Shown: positions 53,401 to 64,000, counted from the first letter of the stretch. The stretch is DNA of 64,000 nt from Cristatella mucedo (GCA_009760855.2 WPIO01000050.1:142501-206500), one strand, 5' to 3'. The notes: generated from the letters alone by a model not told the origin. Program-made: numbers and translations.

Positions 53401-54699
53401 GCACTCGAGCCGCCTGCTGGCGCTGCTGCTGCAGCCGTCGGCCGCAGTTCGGCGGGTGTCGGCGGCGGCGACACCGCTCGGCTCTGGGCCGGTTCTCGAC
53501 TTCTGCCCCGAGTGCTGCTTGACCACGTGACGCCTCAGGTTGCTCCGGTCGGTGAACTCGCGACAGCAAACGGGGCACGGGAAGGGCCGCTTCGGCTTGC
53601 TGTTACTGGTGCCGCTGCCGCCGCCGCTGCTGCTGCTCGAGTGCGCGCTGCTCATGTGCCGCTCGAGAAGCTCGGCGTCGAGGAACAAGCGGCCGCACTG
53701 TCTGCACGGACACATCCGCCCGGACCGCTTACTGCTGCTGCTGCCACGGCCGGCATCGCCCACGACAGCCTCTGTCTTGACGAGCGGGCCGGCGCCGCGC
53801 TGCGGTGTGCAGTCCTCAAAGGACGCTGCGGCTAGAAGCGGCAGCCGAGCCGCCGCTGCCTCCGGCAGGGTGGTCTGCGCAAGCTCAGAAACGCTCGTCG
53901 TCGGCCACGGCTCACTCACCCCCAGGCCCAGCGAGCCGACGGCGCCGAGAGGGGCTCCGAAGCTCGAGCCTCGAGCGTCGGCCTCGGCGGCAGGCGGCTC
54001 GTCGTCGTCGTTGGCTTCCGCGCAGCACTCCAGCATTGAAGGCGAGGCCTCGGCGCTCGCCGAGCTCATCGAGCTGTCCACGCTCATCATTGGCTCCGGT
54101 GACACCTCGGTGGCAGCCGTCGCGTAGCCAGGCAACGACCTCACTCGATCCGCCGCCATCCTGCGGACACGGGAAGCCGGCAAAGGCTGCTTGGCACCGA
54201 CAATCGCGTGGGAGTGGCAGTCGTCGTGCACGCAGATAGTCGTCGCCACCGATTCTACCGCCTCGAGGCTCGCCGCCGCCGCATCCTCTTCTTCCTGCGG
54301 CGATGCTGCCGCCGAGGCGTCAGTGCCGTCTCGGCTGGTTCCTAAACTCGGCCGCTTTGCTTTGCCGAGGATTGAGCCGGGGAAAATATGGCAAGCCGAA
54401 TCGCCGTTTCCAATCGCGTCCTTAGGTGCCGACGGGGTGGCAGCGGCGGCGGACTCGGCTGAGGCCATAGCTTCGGCGGCGTGGGCCGGAGAGATGCCGG
54501 AGATATCCGCCCTCACGACGCCCTTAGACAACCCGGCGGTGCCACTGGCATTCGGGGCCTGCAATACATGCACGCTTCTTTCCAGCGTGCTGCCGATGCT
54601 CTCTAGAGAACGCAGGCGGTCGTCCAGCTCTGCGTCACTCGCAGCTGCTGTTAGCACAGCTCTGGCTCCGTTCTCAGTGGGAACATCGGTAGCACTCAT
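50413..54699 (-). CDS. Large C2H2 zinc-finger protein (1428 aa, about 15 fingers)
   Basis: A single uninterrupted minus-strand frame. The ATG at 54699 follows an in-frame TGA two codons upstream. Residues 1-325 are Ala/Ser/acidic, without a KRAB, BTB or SCAN domain that I can see. C2H2 or C2HC fingers lie at about 330-353, 373-396, 501-523 (last ligand Cys), 538-561, 589-611, 649-671, 692-715, 747-769, 795-817, 918-940, 946-968, 973-995, 1019-1042 and 1390-1412; a degenerate one lies at 430-451. Most linkers are long and low complexity, not TGEKP. Residues 1211-1265 hold about eight Ser/Thr/Ala/Lys heptads (SSxATxK). Expected role: nuclear DNA- or RNA-binding regulator. Base composition is about 65-70% GC, and long antisense frames are shadows. 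Three truncated relatives lie at 30-39 kb. Confidence 0.87.
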   Translation of the reverse strand: MSATDVPTENGARAVLTAAASDAELDDRLRSLESIGSTLERSVHVLQAPNASGTAGLSKGVVRADISGISPAHAAEAMASAESAAAATPSAPKDAIGNGDSACHIFPGSILGKAKRPSLGTSRDGTDASAAASPQEEEDAAAASLEAVESVATTICVHDDCHSHAIVGAKQPLPASRVRRMAADRVRSLPGYATAATEVSPEPMMSVDSSMSSASAEASPSMLECCAEANDDDEPPAAEADARGSSFGAPLGAVGSLGLGVSEPWPTTSVSELAQTTLPEAAAARLPLLAAASFEDCTPQRGAGPLVKTEAVVGDAGRGSSSSKRSGRMCPCRQCGRLFLDAELLERHMSSAHSSSSSGGGSGTSNSKPKRPFPCPVCCREFTDRSNLRRHVVKQHSGQKSRTGPEPSGVAAADTRRTAADGCSSSASRRLECSQTFAVESVLKRCVTSSHAHKQQQQRRSPDGKSKAPAAAAASAAESHRKRKQQCATGSSRGGGERRPHGCSKCGQDLGSASALRAHRPSCRRRLRGSSGVPSKPHGCHRCDRKYLSAPTLRWHVLNHHRIDGRRSPQRLLATTAPNEPAAAAEASYECRRCGKQLPDVRSFIGHMETHASEPAPYECSPSSSAAGDDNEEGSGAEGDVDASEVGGHLCDQCGRTFRAAEQLRLHIVRHADDDSQDDGDGESDDSGEAPRLCDKCGEQFRSADSLERHATQAHGGGIGGKKSGAASAASASSLVASRAKAWCAGHTCTKCWKRFSSADKLQAHATVHCAKLLPTARATVRLERASDLDGDGEHGCDACPAKFITQRQLKRHILWHGTQAAGAAQSSPGADVKKQQQPPVLQPPKSGSREISGVVQPKLEVSAAAPSRPASGVAAAPARRLSQPKCKRECAVAASGRPLRQHRQSRAVADERRRLPHGCGSCGRRYRYQCILRRHALAHAVRRQPACHRCGREFAARHRLKAHMLLHAEPHACAACGERCRSAARLWLHVRSQHGGKQQRHQLRDGAGRWRRPRLEWFSCAHCQRRYRQPETLRLHGRMCHNNEWSAACSGKGRRRPRAGPAGRVVSAAAAEQGAAKVGTAGTTSGPAAVAAAAVAAAAVAATDERPSGRMSVEQSKLLIISKDFKILPSRQGRMKASSWPVPAAGDAATPRRPEGLVNGVLSAAAASAPAGGKGGAAAAAVKGSTADSATVRQPPSLGTSQKESPAASESCATPKSSCATAKSSSTTAKSSCATAKPSSATTKLSSSTTKPSPATPKPLTSPGPATPGGGGGSSSRGDEANVLDLQAESSAAPPLLSASGRPLRALVLQRKASDSSWQLATSSGKMSAAQPAASPAAPVPVPPPLGPASSSQALTPRAASTSAGRSPAVAGANAVPQPLFLPAFRQQAMCLWCDLTFARLSQLAEHACVHVDELQKAVQECSGRLS

Positions 54700-54779
54700 C
54701 TGTCAGCCGTATCCAAGGCTAAATAGCGCTGGCGCACATGAATGACGACCTACATCGAGAGCGGGCACGAATCGAGCTA

Positions 54780-56515
54780 AGGCGACAGCAGATTACTGCG
54801 CCGCGTCGCTCGGCAGCAGCTCCCACTGACGAAGATTCGAGGAAGAAATCCTAAATAAAACAGGATCCTCCATAGAACCTTGTCGCATGAAAATGCTACC
54901 GCAGAATCAAAGTCGATGCCGATTCCGGACTGCGGCCTGAGGCTGCAGTTTAGTGGCCACCATAAGGTTACGAGGTGAGCAAAACACCAGCCCACAAAGA
55001 CGGTCATAGCAAAACAGTGGAATATACATGCGACCATCATCGAACTGTGCCCTTTCTAATAATAGCCCAGTGTTAGTACAGCAGGTCAACCCAGCCGAAA
55101 GCAACAAAAAAACTACAAATTGCTTTACTATCAAGGTCATTCTGGAACTGTTGAAATTAATTATGCTTGCTCGTTCACACTTGACTCGTGGAAATGCATG
55201 AAACTCTTGAGAACCTATCCTAAATGCATAGAATAATTTCACGGGCAGACACATCTAGGGCTCACTTACTCACTTTGACTAAAATTTTCAGTCCGGCATG
55301 TAATGTAAACGACAGCTGCAGCTCCAAATACACTAGTATATAGAGTAAACAAGACAGTCATTGGGCATATGAATATCATTCACTCCTGAAAACCCGTCTG
55401 ATGGAACAAATCTAGGCATGGGTGCATACACGTGGTTCAAGACGACCACTGAAAAAAGGGAACACGTGATCCATACAACATTAATAAAATATACATTGTC
55501 AACTTGAGCTGGTTGGACCAGCAGTAGCTGTTTTTTTGGCAACAAGATAGTCAACTGCACTACAGCACAGTAAACCACTACTAGACCAAACAAATAGCTG
55601 CTGAAAGCTGGAAGTTCTCGAAAAACCGAACTGCAGACAAAACCAAGCTGCATACAAAACCGCAATGCACTTACTGATCGAGGGAGGCAAGAACTGTGTG
55701 ACCTATGCTGGATAGCTCCTTTAAGCTACACTAACACGAACACACTAATGATCAACTTCTTCTGGTGTCCCTCGTGCTCTCTGATCTTGGCCAATTTTTC
55801 TCAGATCTTGCTACTTGGAGAGGTGATCAAAGTTGGATCGTGGAAAATTCGCCTTTATGGCCACGAGCCCACAATACAGGGTCCTGTGGCTTTCCCTTAG
55901 GCACCAGCGTGGCATGCATCCCTGAATCGTGCAAACACAGCCAGCTCAATTCTTAATTTGCAGTGACCGTGAAATTCCCATCTGCTTCTTTGGCATAGCC
56001 TTTCCTGCTCTGAGAGGGGGAACTAACACCAACCGGAATCATTTAACAGCATAAATGAAAGGCAAAAGGCCTGAGCCGAATAACGACAAGCGACCTCTTA
56101 TCTAAGCTTGGCCACAGCCACAGCTCACCTCGGCTAATGCAGAAGAAGCCATTGACACGGTGCTGGCTTTGAGCGGATTTGGCAGGCGCCATACACGTCC
56201 GGATGCTCTAAACACGCCACTCCAGTGAATCCACCTTCTCAATGCGGCCAAATTGAATATGCGCCGTGTGATGCAACTGCCGGCGTAAAGCTAGCAATAC
56301 CACGGGCTATCTAATCGCCACCAGGTTGGAGAAATTCACACAAAACTCGGGGAAGGGGGAGGAGGGCTTTCGAAGCCTCGAGACGATCGAAGTGGGAATC
56401 CTGGATCACACACACACACACAAACAAGACACAAGATTAAAACCACCACTAGCCTAGGCAACAAAGACCATTTCGTAGAGTTCCATCAATAACGAAGAGC
56501 TCACGATGCAAGGAC
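54780..56515. other. No recognised gene
   Basis: Intergenic or 5' flank of the zinc-finger gene. Minus frames of 110-115 codons (54907-55254, 55333-55665) have no domain. A (CA)n of about 16 bp lies at 56408-56424. Confidence 0.4.
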
Positions 56516-56519
56516 GAAC

Positions 56520-56585
56520 AAGGCTTTCATTTCTATGCAGATGGCATTGCAAAGCTGAACCTGTGCTTTGATCATTCTCAGCATT

Positions 56586-56622
<37 letters not shown>

Positions 56623-57040
56623 CCTTGTTGCATGTATTGCTGAAGTTTGCGCTTGCATGGCAGCGAAATTTCTCTGATCGAATGACGATAAAACCAACTT
56701 ACTAGTTAAGGGTAAATCTAGCGTTACTCGGAAATTAAAAAATCAAGCCCTCAAAATGGGACCCGCCAGCATATCTACCTACACGAGCCTGGAAACCACT
56801 CCCAACTGACGTTACAACATTACCCCAACCTGACTCCATTTACAGATGCTAAAACGTATCTGTTGCTCGAACCATTTGCTGGGTTCTTGTAAATCGACCT
56901 TTGTTTGCTTATGCGTGCTAACGCTGCACAGATGTTATGCCTAACCACATTGACACGTTTCCCTTGTAGCATATGTAAAGCGCCTAGAAAGAGATTTGAG
57001 TTCTTTAAAGGCGCTACACACAGGTATTTCAATGGTAACT
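56520..57040 (+). mobile_element. LINE family A, internally deleted
   Basis: The left part (56520-56730) matches the RT region around the catalytic box: 'tttctatgcagatggcattg' (FYADG), a CFDHSQ-like phrase, and later 'gacgataaaaccaacttact' (DDKTNLL). A CT tract (56588-56620) lies within it. The right part (56760-57040) is the C-terminal end, 3' UTR and hairpin tail 'gcgcctagaaagagatttga'. About 500 bp of RT coding sequence between are missing. Confidence 0.7.
56588..56622. repeat. (CT)n microsatellite
   Basis: About 32 bp CT within the LINE-A remnant. Confidence 0.9.
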
Positions 57041-57880
57041 ATTATTGGTTGTCGCACTTTACAGGGTTACAATTCGCGCCTTGCCCGCCTGACTGGTGCC
57101 TAACACACCAGCGGTCGGTAGATGACTCTCACTTATCGACCCGCACACATCGTGGGCTCGCATGGGGCGGCCAATTTCACAAGCTTTTCCCACAATACAC
57201 GCGAGACTGTTCAATCCAACTTCAGTCTCGGTACTCGGGTGCCAGCAGAACAGATCTTCAACGATCGCAGACTAAGCCGGTTGGCGCCAGTAGGGCACGA
57301 GTCAGAAGAAATCGAGATACGAAATACGACACGAAGAGCGGGATACATTGAAACTCGCCACAACGAGGGGAAGGCGGTCAAAAGAACGCAAGCCCGGGCG
57401 CTTTGCGCTGGTGATGACTTACACCCCTCCGACAGCGCGGCGGTATCGACGGCCGCAGCAAATCAATTACTGTCAGCGACACCACGAACGCAGAAGTGGG
57501 GGACGAATGCGTTCTTTGCGATATTTAGGTGGCAAAAGTCTCGAAGTCCGCTCAGCAACTACGTCGGCGGTCTAGCGCATGAGCGGACGGCGCGATCAGC
57601 ATGGACCACGACATGTTCCCGCGCGACCGGCCAATGGGGTCGCGGTTAAGTGCTAGTCCATGCTCTTGATTTAAGCTCTTAAAATAAGACTAAAGATGAT
57701 TAATATATTATTTCATAATTTTTGCACTCATTCTAAATGTTTTATATCATATTTGGCCCCGCGTGGTTGACTTGATCCGTAAACCAATGCGGGCATCCAT
57801 AGATATATCCACTCAATAACCTTTACGAGTCAAGGTGAAGGCCTTTACATTGCGGCTCTCGTTTGCCGCGGGCGCTCGCT
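57041..57880. other. Upstream region of the Nudix gene, no assigned exon
   Basis: Overlapping plus frames of 148 and 175 codons (56905-57351, 57122-57649) lie partly over a LINE tail and show no domain. Confidence 0.4.
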
Positions 57881-57883
57881 GCC

Positions 57884-57890
57884 TATAAAA
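57884..57890 (+). promoter_or_regulatory. TATA box of the Nudix hydrolase gene
   Basis: tataaaa in GC-rich surroundings, 183 bp upstream of the ATG. Transcription would start about 57912-57920. Downstream sequence is strongly CpG-rich. Confidence 0.6.
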
Positions 57891-58072
57891 CTGTACTTTT
57901 ACCTCGATCCCGCCCGAAGACGCACGCGACCGACTGAGCGAGCGAGCTGGCGTTCTTAGTGCGATCGCGAGCCTCGTAGCCACTTCAGCGGCACGAAAGC
58001 GCCGCTCCTCCTCCGTGCAGGCGTTCGGGCCGGTCTGCGACGGAGGCGTGGCTCGCGGCGCCGAGCCAGCCG

Positions 58073-58366
58073 ATGCACGCGGAGGATGACCTCGCGCTAG
58101 TCGAGCGCATTCGCCGATACGACGCGTCGAGTACGGAGTGGCGCCTCGATTTCGGCTGCGACGTGCGCGCGGCGCGCCGCCGAGCCGCAGTGCTGGTGGC
58201 GCTGAGGCGGCGGCGCCGGAGCGCGGGCGGCGACGACGAACTCGACGTTCTCGTGACCGTGCGTGCGTCTCATCTGCGCCGGAGCGGCGGCGAAGTGAGC
58301 CTGCCTGGAGGGAAGATTGACGCCTGCGACGCCGACGAAGTGGCCGCCGCTCTCAGGGAAGCAGAG
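58073..58366 (+). CDS. NUDT7/NUDT8-type Nudix hydrolase (coenzyme A diphosphatase), exon 1
   Basis: 98 codons from the ATG at 58073 to the donor gcagag|gtacgc. After an N-terminal segment with RRAAVLVALRRRRR come VLVTVRASHLRRSGGEVSLP and GGKIDACDADEVAAALREAE. This matches the CoA-diphosphatase subfamily signature (LLTxRS..LR.H.GEVSFPGGK.D..D) leading into the Nudix box. Known members hydrolyse CoA and acyl-CoA to 3',5'-ADP and (acyl-)phosphopantetheine; NUDT7 is peroxisomal and NUDT8 mitochondrial. The exon ends in phase 0 in the middle of the Nudix box, completed by exon 2. GC content is very high (Arg/Ala-rich), unlike exon 2. No targeting signal is decidable from the N-terminus. Confidence 0.85.
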
Positions 58367-58643
58367 GTACGCACAGTCACAGCGCGCGAGACTGCTGTCT
58401 GCCAGCCCGCCCGGGCCCCCTCCCTCCCGTCCCGTCCCGTCCCGACGTCGACCTCAGCTGGCTAGCTCAGCTGGCTCAGCGTTCCAGTCCCAGCATTTCG
58501 AGCGGCCGGTGGCCCGCCGATCGCGTGCACTGCTCTCGCGATCGGTCGCCACTGGATCGCCCGCCATCTGGTGGCGATCGATCGATCGATCGATAGGTCT
58601 TAGCGAGCCATCTTTCAAACTTCAGCGACAATGGACACGAGTA

Positions 58644-58647
<4 letters not shown>

Positions 58648-58708
<61 letters not shown>
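58648..58708. repeat. (GA)n microsatellite
   Basis: About 58 bp of pure GA, with a short (GATC)n-like stretch (58577-58592) upstream. Confidence 0.95.
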
Positions 58709-58710
<2 letters not shown>

Positions 58711-59466
58711 GAAGTGGGAAAGCACCTGGGGGTTGGTTTGCTGCTCGTGCACCGGAAGCTGCCCTTCTGGCTCAGAGTGCGCTGATGAGAACTCGCCAGC
58801 GGTGCACCCAATTTGTCGTCGTGCTTCTGGGGCCGGAGGTGCATTGCACTTTTCTGCTATATCAATGAACCATCGATCGAAAAGCGAGGGAGGGCTGACC
58901 ACTAGCTAGCCAGCTTGCCGGCCATGTTGCATGTCTGTTGCCCCGAGCTCTCACGTGTGGGCTTTGTGGCGTGTTTGCCACCAACTATGTGTGCTGTGAT
59001 GATCGTGAATGCTTTTCTACGTCAGCCGCAGAGCAACAGTCGGTTGCAGTTGCGCCGTTCAGCAATCGCTTGTGCAGCTAGTGTGGAAGGCCGGTAGCAC
59101 CTGCCGTCTGACAGTCGTCTTCGTAGCCCTCGTAGCGCTTATTTGCATCTTTGCCACCTGCATACCTCTACCACTATTGTTGTTGCTGCTTCCTGCTGGC
59201 ACCGCTGCTGCTGCTGCTGTTTTGCTCATGAGCCGCTTGAGTAAGGATGTTACACATCCTAACTGAGTAGCTGGTTGACAGTTCCTCTGTAGTGACATGC
59301 CACCGATGCAAGGTCGAGGTTACGCTCCCCTTAGGGAAATGGCAAGCAATGCCCGATGTCTCAGTGATACCATGCTGACGGTTCTGTAAGCCCATCATTT
59401 CAATAAAGGATTTTGGCGACGCCTTCTCGCTGTATACAGATCCTATAGCTATAATAATACTACATC

Positions 59467-59712
<246 letters not shown>

Positions 59713-59817
59713 TATATAGGTTAAATTGTTATAAACACTATAGAAATGCACTATAGAAATATGTATATATATACACACATGTGTGTATGTATACATACAT
59801 ATGTATATATACTAACC

Positions 59818-59925
59818 TAATTTATTCTCCAGCCAGGCACTTTACATATGTCGTATGGCTCTCGAGTCCACAACACTGGTTGTTAAAGCTGAGCACCTGA
59901 CCACTTGGCCAAACCGCAGGCATCC
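59818..59925 (-). mobile_element. SINE-1-like diverged copy, antisense
   Basis: 'ggctctcgagtccacaacac' (B box) and 'cacttggccaaaccgcaggc' (A-box side). The AT repeats at its left replaced the tail. Confidence 0.6.
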
Positions 59926-60017
59926 TGCAATGTGGATCTGGCATGCATGATTCTTGCATGCACAAGCAGCTATGCTGACTGCCACTCGTGCTTCCTTGTG
60001 CTCGATTGTGTATTGAT

Positions 60018-60089
60018 CTCTCTCTCTCTCTCCCTCCCTCTCTATCCCTCTCCTTCCCTTCCTCACTCTCTCTCCCTCTCTCTCTCTCT

Positions 60090-60170
<81 letters not shown>

Positions 60171-60195
60171 CCTCCCTCCCTCCCTCCCCCTCCCT

Positions 60196-60242
<47 letters not shown>

Positions 60243-60284
60243 CCTCCCTCCCTCCCCCCCCCCCTCCCTCCCTCCTCCCCCCCT

Positions 60285-60344
<60 letters not shown>

Positions 60345-60530
60345 CCTCCCTCCCTCCCTCCCTCCCTCTCTCTCTCTCTTTGCCTCTCTCTTTGCCTCTC
60401 TCTCTCTCTCTCACTCTGTCTCTCTCTCCTTCTCCCTCCCTCCCTCCCTTCCTTCCCCTCCCTCCCTCCCTCCCTCCCTCCCCCCTCTCTCTCTCTCTCT
60501 CTCTCTGCCTCTCTCTCACTCTCTACCTTG
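60018..60530. repeat. Large (CT)n/(CCCT)n microsatellite
   Basis: About 500 bp of CT tracts alternating with CCCT and C-runs (C12 at about 60254-60265). The Arg/Glu/Gly frames on the minus strand are artefacts. Confidence 0.95.
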
Positions 60531-61199
60531 CCGTCGTTGCCTCTCTCCTGTCTCTGCATGCTTTCAGAGCTGCTGCACGGCACACGGTCTGTAAGTGGGT
60601 CTTGATGGAAGTGACGTTGGCTGCTCTGACCTGTAGATGGGTGCATATATTTCAAAAAGGGAAGGATAAACACGAGGAGTGGGCAGAGCCGGCTATTTGC
60701 TGCCTCTGCGTCCCAGGCTTCGTTCCCAGACTTCGCTATCCCGGTGCCGTCGTTTTCCCAGCCCAGCAGCAGCAGCTGCAGGCGAACACGTGTTGCCTGC
60801 TTCGAGTGGTGTGATGTAGCCACTAATATGAAAGTGGCTGGTGAAGAGCTAAGAGCATTACTTGGCTGCTCTTACTTTTTGCTTACTGTCTATCGCTCTC
60901 CGAAAGGAGCCCGCGTCCGTGGGCTTGGCACCTGCCGTGCATTCAGCTTGCTGCAGCAAGTGGATTTGACTCGTCCTTTTTCTGGTTGGCACGCTCGAAT
61001 CGGCGTCTGACATTGAGCATGCAGGAGGCGACGGCTAGCATTCAGCAGCAGCTACATCTCAAAGCACCTCCTCCAGCCGTTTAATTTGGCGTCCTGGTCG
61101 CCTGGCGCCTCCGCATGGCAAGGCCGGCTGCTAATCGGCAGACCACCGTCGTATTGGGACGACTCGTCGATGCCGTCCCACTTTGTGCACCTGCCCTGC

Positions 61200-61226
61200 C
61201 GGGGGGGGGGGGGGGGGGAGGGGGCT
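61200..61226. repeat. Poly-G run
   Basis: About 18 G followed by agggggg, a potential G-quadruplex in intron 1. Confidence 0.9.
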
Positions 61227-61890
61227 GGTGGTGTGCGCAGGGGGCGTGGCCTTCGCCCACTCTAGTTGCAGCCGCCGAGAGTGGCCCGCGCAGTTTGGGT
61301 GCACCTGTCGCGTGGTTGCACGCGAGCTTGAACGCGCACCCGACCGAGAAAAAGTGAATGCTCACCCTACTGCTGCCCGGCGCCGCTGGGCGGCAGCTGG
61401 TTGAGCAGTGAGCCAGCGGCAGCATGGCGACCGGAAAGCAGAGGCAGAAGCTTCCGTGGCCACCATCGAGCAGTGAAAGAAAGATGATTGGATGTAAGAA
61501 TAAGAAAGGAAGGACGCGTAATTTGTGCTTCAGCGAGGATCCGACCGGGAGCTGCCGCTCTTGTGGCCGGCAGTGCAGCCGGGTGAGAAAGCCGTGCCAG
61601 GCCTTGCGGTTGCGCCGTGGTGATTGCACCGCAAAGGCGTCTCCTGTCGGTTTTTCTTATTCTTTTTATTATTTGTTGTTATTAATTGTAATATTATTCT
61701 TTTTATTTGTTTACTTGCATCCCTGCTTTGCAAGTCGGTCTGGTGGTCAGAGAAAGAGTGAACCTAGTACCCTCGCCTAGAATGCCTAGCCCACCGATGT
61801 TTGGCCGTCGTGTGTACCCTTTGCAGCAGCAGCGGCATCAATGCTGTGCGCCTGCTGAATACGGAGCACCGTTTGCTTTATTTTACACAG

Positions 61891-62060
61891 GAAGAAGTAT
61901 GTCTGCACCGGAACGACCTGCGAGTCATAGGACAGCTGCCGCCGCTGGTCACGATGGACGGCATCGTCGTCTCGCCGGTCGTCGCACTCTTAGTCGATGG
62001 CTTCACGGTCTCGCCGAATTCAGCCGAAGTCGATGCCATATTCTACTTGCCACTCAAGCG
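61891..62060 (+). CDS. NUDT7/NUDT8-type Nudix hydrolase, exon 2
   Basis: Begins right after acceptor ttttacacag with EEVCLHRNDLRVIGQLPPLV, completing the Nudix box as REAE|EEVCL, then GIVVSPVVALL and AEVDAIFYLPLKR. In this family the region after the box reads EE.GL....V...G.L......G..V.P.V......PN..EV...F.VPL, so the join is well supported. The consensus Gly of EExGU is Cys here. Suggested donor at 62060 (aagcg|gttagt, phase 2). Continuing past it gives an unlikely LVPTLPRALGR and Cys-rich tail. Exons for the C-terminal part were not found before the window end. Confidence 0.8.
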
Positions 62061-63918
62061 GTTAGTGCCGACTCTACCCAGGGCGCTCGGCCGCGGCACT
62101 AGTGGCAGCGCCTGTTGTTGCCTCCCTCAAGAGGAGAATACTCCCCTTGTATATTCATCCTTGAATGACGAGGGAGAGTTGATCTGAGATAGGGTATCAG
62201 AGGCCGATTAACCTCCCACTCAAGTAAGCAGGAAACAAAGTGTGATAGAGTGAGTTAAGCTCAATCAGCTCGATCAACCTTAAACCTTTAGTTCCCGGCC
62301 TGGCGCGTAGCTAGCGCGTTTGTTTGCGTACTGTTGCCAAGGCCACTCCAGTCGTCGTAAAACGTAGCTGCTGAGCTTTACTCTTGCATTTTGTTTCTAA
62401 GTAGGACGCTATGGCACTCCGGTTAGGCGCTCCGTCTGCTCAGCCGTGCACGGGGAGCTGGGAGGCGGCACCCGGAAGCTCCTGAAGGAAAGATGGCGCC
62501 CGGAAGCTCCTTGGACAGCAGGGAGCGGCCGGAAACCTGTGAGCTCGTCCATCTGCCTGGGCTGCCGGGCTTCTGAGGAGAGGGCGTAAGATGAGCCGCT
62601 GCGGAGGCCCGAGGTCTTCTGCCTGCGAGCGCTGCCGACGAAGCTGCACGCCGCTTTGCCAGCCGTGGGCAGCTGCAGGCAGCTCTTCAAGATTGGCTTG
62701 ATGAGTCATTCGAAAACGTTCATGCCACCGGCGTCCAGCACTCGTTCACTGCGTGCAGGCGGTCCGCAGATGGCCCGCATTATCCGCTGCAAGGAGACAC
62801 GTGGTGCCGCCGCCGAGCAGTTACAGGCTGTATTATGCCAGGGCCTACCAACGGCTGCTTTCGATGGGTGTCAAAGAAACCCTGCCCGGAGGGGGGGGCA
62901 GCAGGGGAAATACGTGCCTCGTGGCATGTAGCTTTGGACTTATCCACCAATTGTCAGCGGCGGTGCCAAATGGCCATCTCTGCAGCTGGCTAGCCAGCCC
63001 GAAGCGTGAGCAGAGCGTTTTTGCCACTCGGTTCTATCCGTTCGGAGACGTTGCCTACCATTCTAGAGAAGCCTTTGGGCGAAGCTTGAGCTGCTGCGGT
63101 GGCAGCACGGACCGTCGCGCCTCCTGGCAGCGGTGGGTGCACTTCAGCTCCAGAGTCTGCCCTCGGGGGGGGGGAGGTGGCAGTGAGGGCGTGGCCGCGT
63201 GAGCTCCTCATTCGCTGCTCTACTACCAGTGGCTCCAAATCGTCGTAGCTTCCCCCTAGGCGGCGGCCGAGTAATTTCATGACAATGCAATGCAATGAGA
63301 ACACTCAACTCAGGCGCTCGGTACGAATTCGTCTTTGCCGCCAGACCGCAGTCGCAGAGCTAAACGACGGGGCCGCTTCTGGCACCGCTCGCTCGGCTCC
63401 TGGTAAATTGGGTCTTTGCGCACTTCTGCCTAAATTCGTGAGGCAAGTGAAGTGACGGCCGCCCCGTGCCACGGCGGTGGCGGCGTCTGCTTGTGACCAA
63501 CGATTCCCTCGCTCGTTGAAATGAGCCCGAGCTGGCACTGCGCTTTGATGTAGTAAAGATCATGGTTGGCAGCACTCTCTCTCACGAGCTTTCTGCGATT
63601 TCGAGAAGGGGTGTAGCAGCCCTCGGCAGTGCCGGCAAAAGCAGCCGCCGCTGCCGCACAATGCTTGGATCCTGAGGGTGGTGCGCAGTCGGTGGCTTGC
63701 CGAATCGAGGCTGAGACGCTATGGCCCCCCCCCCCGCATCTGAAGCACAGTGAGGTCGGCTGCAGAATGACCTCCCTCTATTTTTTGGTAATGTCTGTAT
63801 CAGCGTTGGCTGAGCCCGGTCGTCACTCGATCGTGGCTTCTACCAATGTTGACTTGTGCTTGCAGCTACACTTACGAAGCGTAGCTCACCGGTTGACACA
63901 GTAAAGTACTCTAGGGCA
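62061..63918. other. Probable intron 2 of the Nudix gene; no exon recognised
   Basis: Searched by eye for the expected C-terminal block of CoA diphosphatases (aromatic-rich, ending in a Trp-Gly-Leu-Thr-like motif) and did not find it. GC-rich frames at 62653-63202 are unrecognised. Poly-C at about 63726-63735 and poly-G at about 63165-63175. Confidence 0.4.
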
Positions 63919-63919
63919 C

Positions 63920-64000
63920 CTAGCTGATTAAACAGCCTCTTTTTGTATAGCGACAGAAGAGCCTTTACGGCTATCACCACCGCTTGCAGTGGCGATAAAG
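63920..64000 (-). mobile_element. SINE-2, antisense, cut by window edge
   Basis: 'tagctgattaaacagcctct', 'gcctttacggctatcaccac' and 'cgcttgcagtggcgataaag' are identical in layout to the 41.2-kb copy; the tRNA-like head lies beyond the window. Confidence 0.85.

Noticed and set aside
62653-63202. Frames as third exon of the Nudix gene
   Set aside because: None contains the aromatic C-terminal block expected for CoA diphosphatases, and no phase-2 acceptor with fitting sequence was found.

Overview
This is a repeat-dense window of animal nuclear DNA, not prokaryotic. The few real genes are interrupted by introns with GT/AG junctions. Most of the sequence is degenerate retrotransposon copies, tRNA-derived SINEs and long (CT)n, (CA)n and (TA)n microsatellites. 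The host is best described as an invertebrate-like metazoan with abundant L2/CR1-type LINEs. A lophotrochozoan such as a mollusc is plausible, but nothing seen here fixes the species.

Region by region: 0-5 kb holds an L2-like LINE 3' end, big CT microsatellites and unrecognised DNA. At 5.5 kb sits a 186-bp non-autonomous hAT element with the ends and internal sequence of the SPIN/URR1 family. From 7.0 to 11.8 kb (minus) there is a small two-exon C2H2 zinc-finger gene. Its 4-kb intron is filled with LINE and SINE debris and contains a perfect 36-bp palindrome. From 12 to 28 kb there are a 23-bp minisatellite, LINE copies of two families (called A and B here), two SINE families, a GC-rich CpG-dense stretch (about 19.8-22.5 kb) and an R2-like LINE fragment carrying a SINE. 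From about 28.2 to 39.7 kb there is a tandem triplication with units of about 3.4-4.3 kb. Each unit contains a microsatellite, an R2-like 3' fragment, an inverted LINE-A reverse-transcriptase segment and a truncated C2H2 zinc-finger copy. The third zinc-finger copy is a clear pseudogene. At 39.7-41 kb lies a longer R2-like fragment. At 44.1-46.05 kb there is a complete small LTR retrotransposon with a gag-like ORF, no pol and an exact 5-bp target duplication; a deleted relative lies at 35.6-36.0 kb. From 46.1 to 47.5 kb there is a family-B LINE carrying an antisense SINE.

The two best protein-coding genes are at the right. One is a minus-strand single-exon ORF of 1428 aa (50.4-54.7 kb) with about 15 C2H2 fingers, the apparent source of the truncated triplicated copies. 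The other is a plus-strand gene for a NUDT7/NUDT8-type Nudix hydrolase (coenzyme A diphosphatase). It has a TATA box at 57.88 kb, exon 1 at 58.07 kb and exon 2 at 61.89 kb; the intron splits the Nudix box, and the remaining exons are probably beyond the window.

The genes do not form one pathway. Three minus-strand loci encode zinc-finger proteins, and the clearest theme is expansion of one zinc-finger family by duplication together with LINE and microsatellite sequence.
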